64,000 bases of DNA, from NCBI GenBank assembly GCA_047495785.1, contig JBLDXI010000018.1:558001-622000 (forward strand). Direction: 5' to 3'. The position numbers and the translations under genes were made by a program. Origin of the DNA: Lepidodermella squamata (Eukaryota > Gastrotricha). Each line of letters starts with the position of its first letter. Within the stretch, counting starts at the first letter, position 1. Under the pieces are notes generated by a model. It had not been told where the DNA came from. It was given only the letters and a program-made list of their open reading frames with translations, and made no database searches. Shown here piece after piece: positions 43,501 to 58,500 of the stretch.

Positions 43501-46500
43501 CAGCATTGCCAAACACGTTTGCAGCCGATTGGCGCACATTTCGGATGACCGATATTTCGCTGCCAGCCAAAACGGCTGAAATCGCAGTTTTGGACCATTG
43601 TGCGTATCACCATGATGCAGAATCGTGCTCCACCGCGGTAAATCAGCCATATTCTGGCATCATTCGAGAGTGGCAGCGTTGCCAAACACGTTTGCAGCCG
43701 ATTGGCGCACATTTCGGATGACCGATATTTCGCTGCCAGCCAAAACGGCTGATATCGCAGTTTTGGACCCTTGTGCGTGTCACCACGATGCAGAATCGTG
43801 CTCCACCGCGGTAAATCAGCCATATTCTGGCATCATTCGAGAGTGGCAGCATTGCCAAACACGTTTGCAGCCGATTGGCGCACATATCGGATGACCGATA
43901 TTTCGCTGCCAGCCAAAACGGCTGATATCGCAGTTTTGGACCCTTGTGCGTATCACCACGATGCAGAATCGTGCTCCACCGCGGTAAATCAGCCATATTC
44001 TGGCATCATTCGAGAGTGGCAGCGTTGCCAAACACGTTTGCAGCCGATTGGCGCACATTTCGGATGACCGATATTTCGCTGCCAGCCCAAACGCCTGAAA
44101 TCGCAGTTTTGGACCCTTGTGCGTATCACCACGATGCAGAATCGTGCTCCACCGCGGTAAATCAGACATATTCTGGCATCATTCGATAGTGGCAGCATTG
44201 CCAAACACGTTTGCAGCCGATTGGCGCACATTTCGGATGACCGATATTTCGCTGCCAGCCAAAACGGCTGATATCGCAGTTTTGGACCCTTGTGCGTATC
44301 ACCACGATGCAGAATCGTGCTCCACCGCGGTAAATCAGACATATTCTGGCATCATTCGATAGTGGCAGCATTGCCAAACACGTTTGCAGCCGATTGGCGC
44401 ACATTTCGGATGACCGATATTTCGCTGCCAGCCAAAACGGCTGATATCGCAGTTTTGGACCCTTGTGCGTATCACCACGATGCAGAATCGTGCTCCACCG
44501 CGGTAAATCAGCCATATTCTGGCATCATTCGAGAGTGGCAGCGTTGCCAAACACGTTTGCAGCCGATTGGCGCACATATCGGATGACCGATATTTCGCTG
44601 CCAGCCAAAACGGCTGATATCGCAGTTTTGGACCCTTGTGCGTATCACCACGATGCAGAATCGTGCTCCACCGCGGTAAATCAGCCATATTCTGGCATCA
44701 TTCGATAGTGGCAGCATTGCCAAACACGTTTGCAGCCGATTGGCGCACATTTCGGATGACCGATATTTCGCTGCCAGCCAAAACGGCTGATATCGCAGTT
44801 TTCGACCCTTGTGCGTATCACCACGATGCAGAATCGTGCTCCACCGCGGTAAATCAGCCATATTCTGGCATCATTCGAGAGTGGCAGCATTGCCAAACAC
44901 GTTTGCAGCCGATTGGCGCACATATCGGATGACCGATATTTCGCTGCCAGCCAAAACGCCTGAAATCGCAGTTTTGGACCCTTGTGCGTATCACCACGAT
45001 GCAGAAACGTGCTCCACCGCGGTAAATCAGCCATATTCTGGCATCATTCGATAGTGGCAGCATTGCCAAACACGTTTGCAGCCGATTGGCGCACATATCG
45101 GATGACCGATATTTCGCTGCCAGCCAAAACGGCTGAAATGGCCGTTTTAGACCATTGTGCGTATCACCACGATGCAGAATCGTGCTCCACCGCGGTAAAT
45201 CAGCCATATTCTGGCATCATTCGAGAGTGGCAGCGTTGCCAAACACGTTTGCAGCCGATTGGCGCACATTTCGGATGACCGATATTTCGCTGCCAGCCCA
45301 AACGCCTGAAATCGCAGTTTTGGACCCTTGTGCGTATCACCACGATGCAGAATCGTGCTCCACCGCGGTAAATCAGACATATTCTGGCATCATTCGATAG
45401 TGGCAGCATTGCCAAACACGTTTGCAGCCGATTGGCGCACATTTCGGATGACCGATATTTCGCTGCCAGCCAAAACGGCTGATATCGCAGTTTTGGACCC
45501 TTGTGCGTATCACCACGATGCAGAATCGTGCTCCACCGCGGTAAATCAGACATATTCTGGCATCATTCGATAGTGGCAGCATTGCCAAACACGTTTGCAG
45601 CCGATTGGCGCACATTTCGGATGACCGATATTTCGCTGCCAGCCAAAACGGCTGATATCGCAGTTTTGGACCCTTGTGCGTATCACCACGATGCAGAATC
45701 GTGCTCCACCGCGGTAAATCAGACATATTCTGGCATCATTCGATAGTGGCAGCATTGCCAAACACGTTTGCAGCCGATTGGCGCACATTTCGGATGACCG
45801 ATATTTCGCTGCCAGCCAAAACGGCTGATATCGCAGTTTTGGACCCTTGTGCGTATCACCACGATGCAGAATCGTGCTCCACCGCGGTAAATCAGCCATA
45901 TTCTGGCATCATTCGAGAGTGGCAGCGTTGCCAAACACGTTTGCAGCCGATTGGCGCACATATCGGATGACCGATATTTCGCTGCCAGCCAAAACGGCTG
46001 ATATCGCAGTTTTGGACCCTTGTGCGTATCACCACGATGCAGAATCGTGCTCCACCGCGGTAAATCAGCCATATTCTGGCATCATTCGATAGTGGCAGCA
46101 TTGCCAAACACGTTTGCAGCCGATTGGCGCACATATCGGATGACCGATATTTCGCTGCCAGCCAAAACGCCTGAAATCGCAGTTTTGGACCCTTGTGCGT
46201 ATCACCACGATGCAGAAACGTGCTCCACCGCGGTAAATCAGCCATATTCTGGCATCATTCGATAGTGGCAGCATTGCCAAACACGTTTGCAGCCGATTGG
46301 CGCACATATCGGATGACCGATATTTCGCTGCCAGCCAAAACGGCTGAAATGGCCGTTTTAGACCATTGTGCGTATCACCACGATGCAGAATCGTGCTCCA
46401 CCGCGGTAAATCAGCCATATTCTGGCATCATTCGAGAGTGGCAGCGTTGCCAAACACGTTTGCAGCCGATTGGCGCACATTTCGGATGACCGATATTTCG

Positions 46501-49500
46501 CTGCCAGCCCAAACGCCTGAAATCGCAGTTTTGGACCCTTGTGCGTATCACCACGATGCAGAATCGTGCTCCACCGCGGTAAATCAGACATATTCTGGCA
46601 TCATTCGATAGTGGCAGCATTGCCAAACACGTTTGCAGCCGATTGGCGCACATTTCGGATGACCGATATTTCGCTGCCAGCCAAAACGGCTGATATCGCA
46701 GTTTTGGACCCTTGTGCGTATCACCACGATGCAGAATCGTGCTCCACCGCGGTAAATCAGACATATTCTGGCATCATTCGATAGTGGCAGCATTGCCAAA
46801 CACGTTTGCAGCCGATTGGCGCACATTTCGGATGACCGATATTTCGCTGCCAGCCAAAACGGCTGATATCGCAGTTTTGGACCCTTGTGCGTATCACCAC
46901 GATGCAGAATCGTGCTCCACCGCGGTAAATCAGACATATTCTGGCATCATTCGATAGTGGCAGCATTGCCAAACACGTTTGCAGCCGATTGGCGCACATT
47001 TCGGATGACCGATATTTCGCTGCCAGCCAAAACGGCTGATATCGCAGTTTTGGACCCTTGTGCGTATCACCACGATGCAGAATCGTGCTCCACCGCGGTA
47101 AATCAGCCATATTCTGGCATCATTCGAGAGTGGCAGCGTTGCCAAACACGTTTGCAGCCGATTGGCGCACATATCGGATGACCGATATTTCGCTGCCAGC
47201 CAAAACGGCTGATATCGCAGTTTTGGACCCTTGTGCGTATCACCACGATGCAGAATCGTGCTCCACCGCGGTAAATCAGCCATATTCTGGCATCATTCGA
47301 TAGTGGCAGCATTGCCAAACACGTTTGCAGCCGATTGGCGCACATTTCGGATGACCGATATTTCGCTGCCAGCCAAAACGGCTGATATCGCAGTTTTCGA
47401 CCCTTGTGCGTATCACCACGATGCAGAATCGTGCTCCACCGCGGTAAATCAGCCATATTCTGGCATCATTCGAGAGTGGCAGCATTGCCAAACACGTTTG
47501 CAGCCGATTGGCGCACATATCGGATGACCGATATTTCGCTGCCAGCCAAAACGCCTGAAATCGCAGTTTTGGACCCTTGTGCGTATCACCACGATGCAGA
47601 AACGTGCTCCACCGCGGTAAATCAGCCATATTCTGGCATCATTCGATAGTGGCAGCATTGCCAAACACGTTTGCAGCCGATTGGCGCACATATCGGATGA
47701 CCGATATTTCGCTGCCAGCCAAAACGGCTGAAATGGCCGTTTTAGACCATTGTGCGTATCACCACGATGCAGAATCGTGCTCCACCGCGGTAAATCAGCC
47801 ATATTCTGGCATCATTCGAGAGTGGCAGCGTTGCCAAACACGTTTGCAGCCGATTGGCGCACATTTCGGATGACCGATATTTCGCTGCCAGCCCAAACGC
47901 CTGAAATCGCAGTTTTGGACCCTTGTGCGTATCACCACGATGCAGAATCGTGCTCCACCGCGGTAAATCAGACATATTCTGGCATCATTCGATAGTGGCA
48001 GCATTGCCAAACACGTTTGCAGCCGATTGGCGCACATTTCGGATGACCGATATTTCGCTGCCAGCCAAAACGGCTGATATCGCAGTTTTGGACCCTTGTG
48101 CGTATCACCACGATGCAGAATCGTGCTCCACCGCGGTAAATCAGACATATTCTGGCATCATTCGATAGTGGCAGCATTGCCAAACACGTTTGCAGCCGAT
48201 TGGCGCACATTTCGGATGACCGATATTTCGCTGCCAGCCAAAACGGCTGATATCGCAGTTTTGGACCCTTGTGCGTATCACCACGATGCAGAATCGTGCT
48301 CCACCGCGGTAAATCAGCCATATTCTGGCATCATTCGAGAGTGGCAGCGTTGCCAAACACGTTTGCAGCCGATTGGCGCACATATCGGATGACCGATATT
48401 TCGCTGCCAGCCAAAACGGCTGATATCGCAGTTTTGGACCCTTGTGCGTATCACCACGATGCAGAATCGTGCTCCACCGCGGTAAATCAGCCATATTCTG
48501 GCATCATTCGATAGTGGCAGCATTGCCAAACACGTTTGCAGCCGATTGGCGCACATTTCGGATGACCGATATTTCGCTGCCAGCCAAAACGGCTGATATC
48601 GCAGTTTTCGACCCTTGTGCGTATCACCACGATGCAGAATCGTGCTCCACCGCGGTAAATCAGCCATATTCTGGCATCATTCGAGAGTGGCAGCATTGCC
48701 AAACACGTTTGCAGCCGATTGGCGCACATATCGGATGACCGATATTTCGCTGCCAGCCAAAACGCCTGAAATCGCAGTTTTGGACCCTTGTGCGTATCAC
48801 CACGATGCAGAAACGTGCTCCACCGCGGTAAATCAGCCATATTCTGGCATCATTCGATAGTGGCAGCATTGCCAAACACGTTTGCAGCCGATTGGCGCAC
48901 ATATCGGATGACCGATATTTCGCTGCCAGCCAAAACGGCTGAAATGGCCGTTTTAGACCATTGTGCGTATCACCACGATGCAGAATCGTGCTCCACCGCG
49001 GTAAATCAGACATATTCTGGCATCATTCGATAGTGGCAGCATTGCCAAACACGTTTGCAGCCGATTGGCGCACATTTCGGATGACCGATATTTCGCTGCC
49101 AGCCAAAACGGCTGAAATCGCAGTTTTGGACCATTGTGCGTATCACCATGATGCAGAATCGTGCTCCACCGCGGTAAATCAGCCATATTCTGGCATCATT
49201 CGAGAGTGGCAGCGTTGCCAAACACGTTTGCAGCCGATTGGCGCACATTTCGGATGACCGATATTTCGCTGCCAGCCAAAACGGCTGATATCGCAGTTTT
49301 GGACCCTTGTGCGTGTCACCACGATGCAGAATCGTGCTCCACCGCGGTAAATCAGCCATATTCTGGCATCATTCGAGAGTGGCAGCATTGCCAAACACGT
49401 TTGCAGCCGATTGGCGCACATATCGGATGACCGATATTTCGCTGCCAGCCAAAACGGCTGATATCGCAGTTTTGGACCCTTGTGCGTATCACCACGATGC

Positions 49501-52500
49501 AGAATCGTGCTCCACCGCGGTAAATCAGCCATATTCTGGCATCATTCGAGAGTGGCAGCGTTGCCAAACACGTTTGCAGCCGATTGGCGCACATTTCGGA
49601 TGACCGATATTTCGCTGCCAGCCCAAACGCCTGAAATCGCAGTTTTGGACCCTTGTGCGTATCACCACGATGCAGAATCGTGCTCCACCGCGGTAAATCA
49701 GACATATTCTGGCATCATTCGATAGTGGCAGCATTGCCAAACACGTTTGCAGCCGATTGGCGCACATATCGGATGACCGATATTTCGCTGCCAGCAAAAA
49801 CGGCTGAAATCGCAGTTTTCGACCCTTGTGCGTATCACCACGATGCAGAATCGTGCTCCACCGCGGTAAATCAGACATATTCTGGCATCATTCGATAGTG
49901 GCAGCATTGCCAAACACGTTTGCAGCCGATTGGCGCACATTTCGGATGACCGATATTTCGCTGCCAGCCAAAACGGCTGATATCGCAGTTTTGGACCCTT
50001 GTGCGTATCACCACGATGCAGAATCGTGCTCCACCGCGGTAAATCAGCCATATTCTGGCATCATTCGAGAGTGGCAGCGTTGCCAAACACGTTTGCAGCC
50101 GATTGGCGCACATATCGGATGACCGATATTTCGCTGCCAGCCAAAACGGCTGATATCGCAGTTTTGGACCCTTGTGCGTATCACCACGATGCAGAATCGT
50201 GCTCCACCGCGGTAAATCAGCCATATTCTGGCATCATTCGATAGTGGCAGCATTGCCAAACACGTTTGCAGCCGATTGGCGCACATTTCGGATGACCGAT
50301 ATTTCGCTGCCAGCCAAAACGGCTGATATCGCAGTTTTCGACCCTTGTGCGTATCACCACGATGCAGAATCGTGCTCCACCGCGGTAAATCAGCCATATT
50401 CTGGCATCATTCGATAGTGGCAGCATTGCCAAACACGTTTGCAGCCGATTGGCGCACATATCGGATGACCGATATTTCGCTGCCAGCCAAAACGGCTGAT
50501 ATCGCAGTTTTGGACCCTTGTGCGTATCACCACGATGCAGAATCGTGCTCCACCGCGGTAAATCAGCCATATTCTGGCATCATTCGAGAGTGGCAGCATT
50601 GCCAAACACGTTTGCAGCCGATTGGCGCACATATCGGATGACCGATATTTCGCTGCCAGCCAAAACGGCTGAAATCGCAGTTTTCGACCCTTGTGCGTAT
50701 CACCACGATGCAGAATCGTGCTCCACCGCGGTAAATCAGCCATATTCTGGCATCATTCGATAGTGGCAGCATTGCCAAACACGTTTGCAGCCGATTGGCG
50801 CACATTTCGGATGACCGATATTTCGCTGCCAGCCAAAACGGCTGAAATCGCAGTTTTGGACCATTGTGCGTATCACCATGATGCAGAATCGTGCTCCACC
50901 GCGGTAAATCAGCCATATTCTGGCATCATTCGAGAGTGGCAGCGTTGCCAAACACGTTTGCAGCCGATTGGCGCACATTTCGGATGACCGATATTTCGCT
51001 GCCAGCCAAAACGGCTGATATCGCAGTTTTCGACCCTTGTGCGTATCACCACGATGCAGAATCGTGCTCCACCGCGGTAAATCAGCCATATTCTGGCATC
51101 ATTCGATAGTGGCAGCATTGCCAAACACGTTTGCAGCCGATTGGCGCACATATCGGATGACCGATATTTCGCTGCCAGCCAAAACGGCTGATATCGCAGT
51201 TTTGGACCCTTGTGCGTATCACCACGATGCAGAATCGTGCTCCACCGCGGTAAATCAGCCATATTCTGGCATCATTCGAGAGTGGCAGCATTGCCAAACA
51301 CGTTTGCAGCCGATTGGCGCACATATCGGATGACCGATATTTCGCTGCCAGCCAAAACGGCTGAAATCGCAGTTTTGGACCATTGTGCGTATCACCATGA
51401 TGCAGAATCGTGCTCCACCGCGGTAAATCAGCCATATTCTGGCATCATTCGAGAGTGGCAGCGTTGCCAAACACGTTTGCAGCCGATTGGCGCACATTTC
51501 GGATGACCGATATTTCGCTGCCAGCCAAAACGGCTGATATCGCAGTTTTGGACCCTTGTGCGTATCACCACGATGCAGAATCGTGCTCCACCGCGGTAAA
51601 TCAGCCATATTCTGGCATCATTCGATAGTGGCAGCATTGCCAAACACGTTTGCAGCCGATTGGCGCACATTTCGGATGACCGATATTTCGCTGCCAGCCA
51701 AAACGGCTGATATCGCAGTTTTCGACCCTTGTGCGTATCACCACGATGCAGAATCGTGCTCCACCGCGGTAAATCAGCCATATTCTGGCATCATTCGATA
51801 GTGGCAGCATTGCCAAACACGTTTGCAGCCGATTGGCGCACATATCGGATGACCGATATTTCGCTGCCAGCCAAAACGGCTGATATCGCAGTTTTGGACC
51901 CTTGTGCGTATCACCACGATGCAGAATCGTGCTCCACCGCGGTAAATCAGCCATATTCTGGCATCATTCGAGAGTGGCAGCATTGCCAAACACGTTTGCA
52001 GCCGATTGGCGCACATATCGGATGACCGATATTTCGCTGCCAGCCAAAACGGCTGAAATCGCAGTTTTCGACCCTTGTGCGTATCACCACGATGCAGAAT
52101 CGTGCTCCACCGCGGTAAATCAGACATATTCTGGCATCATTCGATAGTGGCAGCATTGCCAAACACGTTTGCAGCCGATTGGCGCACATTTCGGATGACC
52201 GATATTTCGCTGCCAGCCAAAACGGCTGATATCGCAGTTTTGGACCCTTGTGCGTATCACCACGATGCAGAATCGTGCTCCACCGCGGTAAATCAGCCAT
52301 ATTCTGGCATCATTCGATAGTGGCAGCATTGCCAAACACGTTTGCAGCCGATTGGCGCACATATCGGATGACCGATATTTCGCTGCCAGCCAAAACGGCT
52401 GATATCGCAGTTTCGGACCCTTGTGCGTATCACCACGATGCAGAATCGTGCTCCACCGCGGTAAATCAGACATATTCTGGCATCATTCGATAGTGGCAGC

Positions 52501-55500
52501 ATTGCCAAACACGTTTGCAGCCGATTGGCGCACATTTCGGATGACCGATATTTCGCTGCCAGCCAAAACGGCTGATATCGCAGTTTTGGACCCTTGTGCG
52601 TATCACCACGATGCAGAATCGTGCTCCACCGCGGTAAATCAGCCATATTCTGGCATCATTCGAGAGTGGCAGCGTTGCCAAACACGTTTGCAGCCGATTG
52701 GCGCACATTTCGGATGACCGATATTTCGCTGCCAGCCAAAACGGCTGATATCGCAGTTTTGGACCCTTGTGCGTATCACCACGATGCAGAATCGTGCTCC
52801 ACCGCGGTAAATCAGCCATATTCTGGCATCATTCGATAGTGGCAGCATTGCCAAACACGTTTGCAGCCGATTGGCGCACATATCGGATGACCGATATTTC
52901 GCTGCCAGCCAAAACGGCTGATATCGCAGTTTCGGACCCTTGTGCGTATCACCACGATGCAGAATCGTGCTCCACCGCGGTAAATCAGCCATATTCTGGC
53001 ATCATTCGATAGTGGCAGCATTGCCAAACACGTTTGCAGCCGATTGGCGCACATATCGGATGACCGATATTTCGCTGCCAGCCAAAACGGCTGATATCGC
53101 AGTTTTGGACCCTTGTGCGTATCACCACGATGCAGAATCGTGCTCCACCGCGGTAAATCAGCCATATTCTGGCATCATTCGAAAGTGGCAGCGTTGCCAA
53201 ACACGTTTGCAGCCGATTGGCGCACATTTCGGATGACCGATATTTCGCTGCCAGCCAAAACGGCTGATATCGCAGTTTTGGACCCTTGTGCGTATCACCA
53301 CGATGCAGAATCGTGCTCCACCGCGGTAAATCAGCCATATTCTGGCATCATTCGATAGTGGCAGCATTGCCAAACACGTTTGCAGCCGATTGGCGCACAT
53401 TTCGGATGACCGATATTTCGCTGCCAGCCAAAACGGCTGAAATCGCAGTTTTGGACCATTGTGCGTATCACCATGATGCAGAATCGTGCTCCACCGCGGT
53501 AAATCAGCCATATTCTGGCATCATTCGAGAGTGGCAGCGTTGCCAAACACGTTTGCAGCCGATTGGCGCACATTTCGGATGACCGATATTTCGCTGCCAG
53601 CCAAAACGGCTGATATCGCAGTTTTCGACCCTTGTGCGTATCACCACGATGCAGAATCGTGCTCCACCGCGGTAAATCAGCCATATTCTGGCATCATTCG
53701 ATAGTGGCAGCATTGCCAAACACGTTTGCAGCCGATTGGCGCACATATCGGATGACCGATATTTCGCTGCCAGCCAAAACGGCTGATATCGCAGTTTTGG
53801 ACCCTTGTGCGTATCACCACGATGCAGAATCGTGCTCCACCGCGGTAAATCAGCCATATTCTGGCATCATTCGAGAGTGGCAGCATTGCCAAACACGTTT
53901 GCAGCCGATTGGCGCACATATCGGATGACCGATATTTCGCTGCCAGCCAAAACGGCTGAAATCGCAGTTTTGGACCATTGTGCGTATCACCATGATGCAG
54001 AATCGTGCTCCACCGCGGTAAATCAGCCATATTCTGGCATCATTCGAGAGTGGCAGCGTTGCCAAACACGTTTGCAGCCGATTGGCGCACATTTCGGATG
54101 ACCGATATTTCGCTGCCAGCCAAAACGGCTGATATCGCAGTTTTGGACCCTTGTGCGTATCACCACGATGCAGAATCGTGCTCCACCGCGGTAAATCAGC
54201 CATATTCTGGCATCATTCGATAGTGGCAGCATTGCCAAACACGTTTGCAGCCGATTGGCGCACATTTCGGATGACCGATATTTCGCTGCCAGCCAAAACG
54301 GCTGATATCGCAGTTTTCGACCCTTGTGCGTATCACCACGATGCAGAATCGTGCTCCACCGCGGTAAATCAGCCATATTCTGGCATCATTCGATAGTGGC
54401 AGCATTGCCAAACACGTTTGCAGCCGATTGGCGCACATATCGGATGACCGATATTTCGCTGCCAGCCAAAACGGCTGATATCGCAGTTTTGGACCCTTGT
54501 GCGTATCACCACGATGCAGAATCGTGCTCCACCGCGGTAAATCAGCCATATTCTGGCATCATTCGAGAGTGGCAGCATTGCCAAACACGTTTGCAGCCGA
54601 TTGGCGCACATATCGGATGACCGATATTTCGCTGCCAGCCAAAACGGCTGAAATCGCAGTTTTCGACCCTTGTGCGTATCACCACGATGCAGAATCGTGC
54701 TCCACCGCGGTAAATCAGACATATTCTGGCATCATTCGATAGTGGCAGCATTGCCAAACACGTTTGCAGCCGATTGGCGCACATTTCGGATGACCGATAT
54801 TTCGCTGCCAGCCAAAACGGCTGATATCGCAGTTTTGGACCCTTGTGCGTATCACCACGATGCAGAATCGTGCTCCACCGCGGTAAATCAGCCATATTCT
54901 GGCATCATTCGATAGTGGCAGCATTGCCAAACACGTTTGCAGCCGATTGGCGCACATATCGGATGACCGATATTTCGCTGCCAGCCAAAACGGCTGATAT
55001 CGCAGTTTCGGACCCTTGTGCGTATCACCACGATGCAGAATCGTGCTCCACCGCGGTAAATCAGACATATTCTGGCATCATTCGATAGTGGCAGCATTGC
55101 CAAACACGTTTGCAGCCGATTGGCGCACATTTCGGATGACCGATATTTCGCTGCCAGCCAAAACGGCTGATATCGCAGTTTTGGACCCTTGTGCGTATCA
55201 CCACGATGCAGAATCGTGCTCCACCGCGGTAAATCAGCCATATTCTGGCATCATTCGAGAGTGGCAGCGTTGCCAAACACGTTTGCAGCCGATTGGCGCA
55301 CATTTCGGATGACCGATATTTCGCTGCCAGCCAAAACGGCTGATATCGCAGTTTTGGACCCTTGTGCGTATCACCACGATGCAGAATCGTGCTCCACCGC
55401 GGTAAATCAGCCATATTCTGGCATCATTCGATAGTGGCAGCATTGCCAAACACGTTTGCAGCCGATTGGCGCACATATCGGATGACCGATATTTCGCTGC

Positions 55501-58500
55501 CAGCCAAAACGGCTGATATCGCAGTTTCGGACCCTTGTGCGTATCACCACGATGCAGAATCGTGCTCCACCGCGGTAAATCAGCCATATTCTGGCATCAT
55601 TCGATAGTGGCAGCATTGCCAAACACGTTTGCAGCCGATTGGCGCACATATCGGATGACCGATATTTCGCTGCCAGCCAAAACGGCTGATATCGCAGTTT
55701 TGGACCCTTGTGCGTATCACCACGATGCAGAATCGTGCTCCACCGCGGTAAATCAGCCATATTCTGGCATCATTCGAAAGTGGCAGCGTTGCCAAACACG
55801 TTTGCAGCCGATTGGCGCACATTTCGGATGACCGATATTTCGCTGCCAGCCAAAACGGCTGATATCGCAGTTTTGGACCCTTGTGCGTATCACCACGATG
55901 CAGAATCGTGCTCCACCGCGGTAAATCAGACATACTCTGGCATCATTCGATAGTGGCAGCATTGCCAAACACGTTTGCAGCCGATTGGCGCACATTTCGG
56001 ATGACCGATATTTCGCTGCCAGCCAAAACGGCTGAAATCGCAGTTTTGGACCCTTGTGCGTAGCACCACGATGCAGAATCGTGCTCCACCGCGGTAAGTC
56101 AGCCATATTCTGGCATCATTCGAGAGTGGCAGCATTGCCAAACACGTTTGCAGCCGATTGGCGCACATATCGGATGACCGATATTTCGCTGCCAGCCAAA
56201 ACGGCTGAAATCGCAGTTTTCGACCCTTGTGCGTATCACCACGATGCAGAATCGTGCTCCACCGCGGTAAATCAGCCATATTCTGGCATCATTCGATAGT
56301 GGCAGCATTGCCAAACACGTTTGCAGCCGATTGGCGCACATTTCGGATGACCGATATTTCGCTGCCAGCCAAAACGGCTGATATCGCAGTTTTGGACCCT
56401 TGTGCGTATCACCACGATGCAGAATCGTGCTCCACCGCGGTAAATCAGCCATATTCTGGCATCATTCGATAGTGGCAGCATTGCCAAACACGTTTGCAGC
56501 CGATTGGCGCACATTTCGGATGACCGATATTTCGCTGCCAGCCAAAACGGCTGAAATCGCAGTTTTGGACCATTGTGCGTATCACCATGATGCAGAATCG
56601 TGCTCCACCGCGGTAAATCAGCCATATTCTGGCATCATTCGAGAGTGGCAGCGTTGCCAAACACGTTTGCAGCCGATTGGCGCACATTTCGGATGACCGA
56701 TATTTCGCTGCCAGCCAAAACGGCTGATATCGCAGTTTTGGACCCTTGTGCGTATCACCACGATGCAGAATCGTGCTCCACCGCGGTAAATCAGACATAC
56801 TCTGGCATCATTCGATAGTGGCAGCATTGCCAAACACGTTTGCAGCCGATTGGCGCACATTTCGGATGACCGATATTTCGCTGCCAGCCAAAACGGCTGA
56901 AATCGCAGTTTTGGACCCTTGTGCGTAGCACCACGATGCAGAATCGTGCTCCACCGCGGTAAGTCAGCCATATTCTGGCATCATTCGAGAGTGGCAGCAT
57001 TGCCAAACACGTTTGCAGCCGATTGGCGCACATATCGGATGACCGATATTTCGCTGCCAGCCAAAACGGCTGAAATCGCAGTTTTCGACCCTTGTGCGTA
57101 TCACCACGATGCAGAATCGTGCTCCACCGCGGTAAATCAGCCATATTCTGGCATCATTCGATAGTGGCAGCATTGCCAAACACGTTTGCATCCGATTGGC
57201 GCAGATTTCGGATGACCGATATTTCGCTGCCAGCCAAAACGGCTGAAATCGCAGTTTTGGACCCTTGTGCGTATCACCACGATGCAGAATCGTGCTCCAC
57301 CGCGGTAAATCAGCCATATTCTGGCATCATTCGAGAGTGGCAGCATTGCCAAACACGTTTGCAGCCGATTGGCGCACATATCGGATGACCGATATTTCGC
57401 TGCCAGCCAAAACGGCTGAAATCGCAGTTTTCGACCCTTGTGCGTATCACCACGATGCAGAATCGTGCTCCACCGCGGTAAATCAGCCATATTCTGGCAT
57501 CATTCGATAGTGGCAGCATTGCCAAACACGTTTGCAGCCGATTGGCGCACATTTCGGATGACCGATATTTCGCTGCCAGCCAAAACGGCTGAAATCGCAG
57601 TTTTCGACCCTTGTGCGTATCACCACGATGCAGAATCGTGCTCCACCGCGGTAAATCAGACATATTCTGGCATCATTCGAGAGTGGCAGCGTTGCCAAAC
57701 ACGTTTGCAGCCGATTGGCGCACATATCGGATGACCGATATTTCGCTGCCAGCCAAAACGGCTGATATCGCAGTTTTGGACCCTTGTGCGTATCACCACG
57801 ATGCAGAATCGTGCTCCACCGCGGTAAATCAGCCATATTCTGGCATCATTCGATAGTGGCAGCATTGCCAAACACGTTTGCAGCCGATTGGCGCACATTT
57901 CGGATGACCGATATTTCGCTGCCAGCCAAAACGGCTGATATCGCAGTTTTCGACCCTTGTGCGTATCACCACGATGCAGAATCGTGCTCCACCGCGGTAA
58001 ATCAGCCATATTCTGGCATCATTCGAGAGTGGCAGCATTGCCAAACACGTTTGCAGCCGATTGGCGCACATATCGGATGACCGATATTTCGCTGCCAGCC
58101 AAAACGGCTGAAATCGCAGTTTTCGACCCTTGTGCGTATCACCACGATGCAGAATCGTGCTCCACCGCGGTAAATCAGCCATATTCTGGCATCATTCGAG
58201 AGTGGCAGCATTGCCAAACACGTTTGCAGCCGATTGGCGCACATTTCGGATGACCGATATTTCGCTGCCAGCCAAAACGGCTGATATCGCAGTTTTCGAC
58301 CCTTGTGCGTATCACCACGATGCAGAATCGTGCTCCACCGCGGTAAATCAGCCATATTCTGGCATCATTCGATAGTGGCAGCATTGCCAAACACGTTTGC
58401 AGCCGATTGGCGCACATATCGGATGACCGATATTTCGCTGCCAGCCAAAACGGCTGATATCGCAGTTTTGGACCCTTGTGCGTATCACCACGATGCAGAA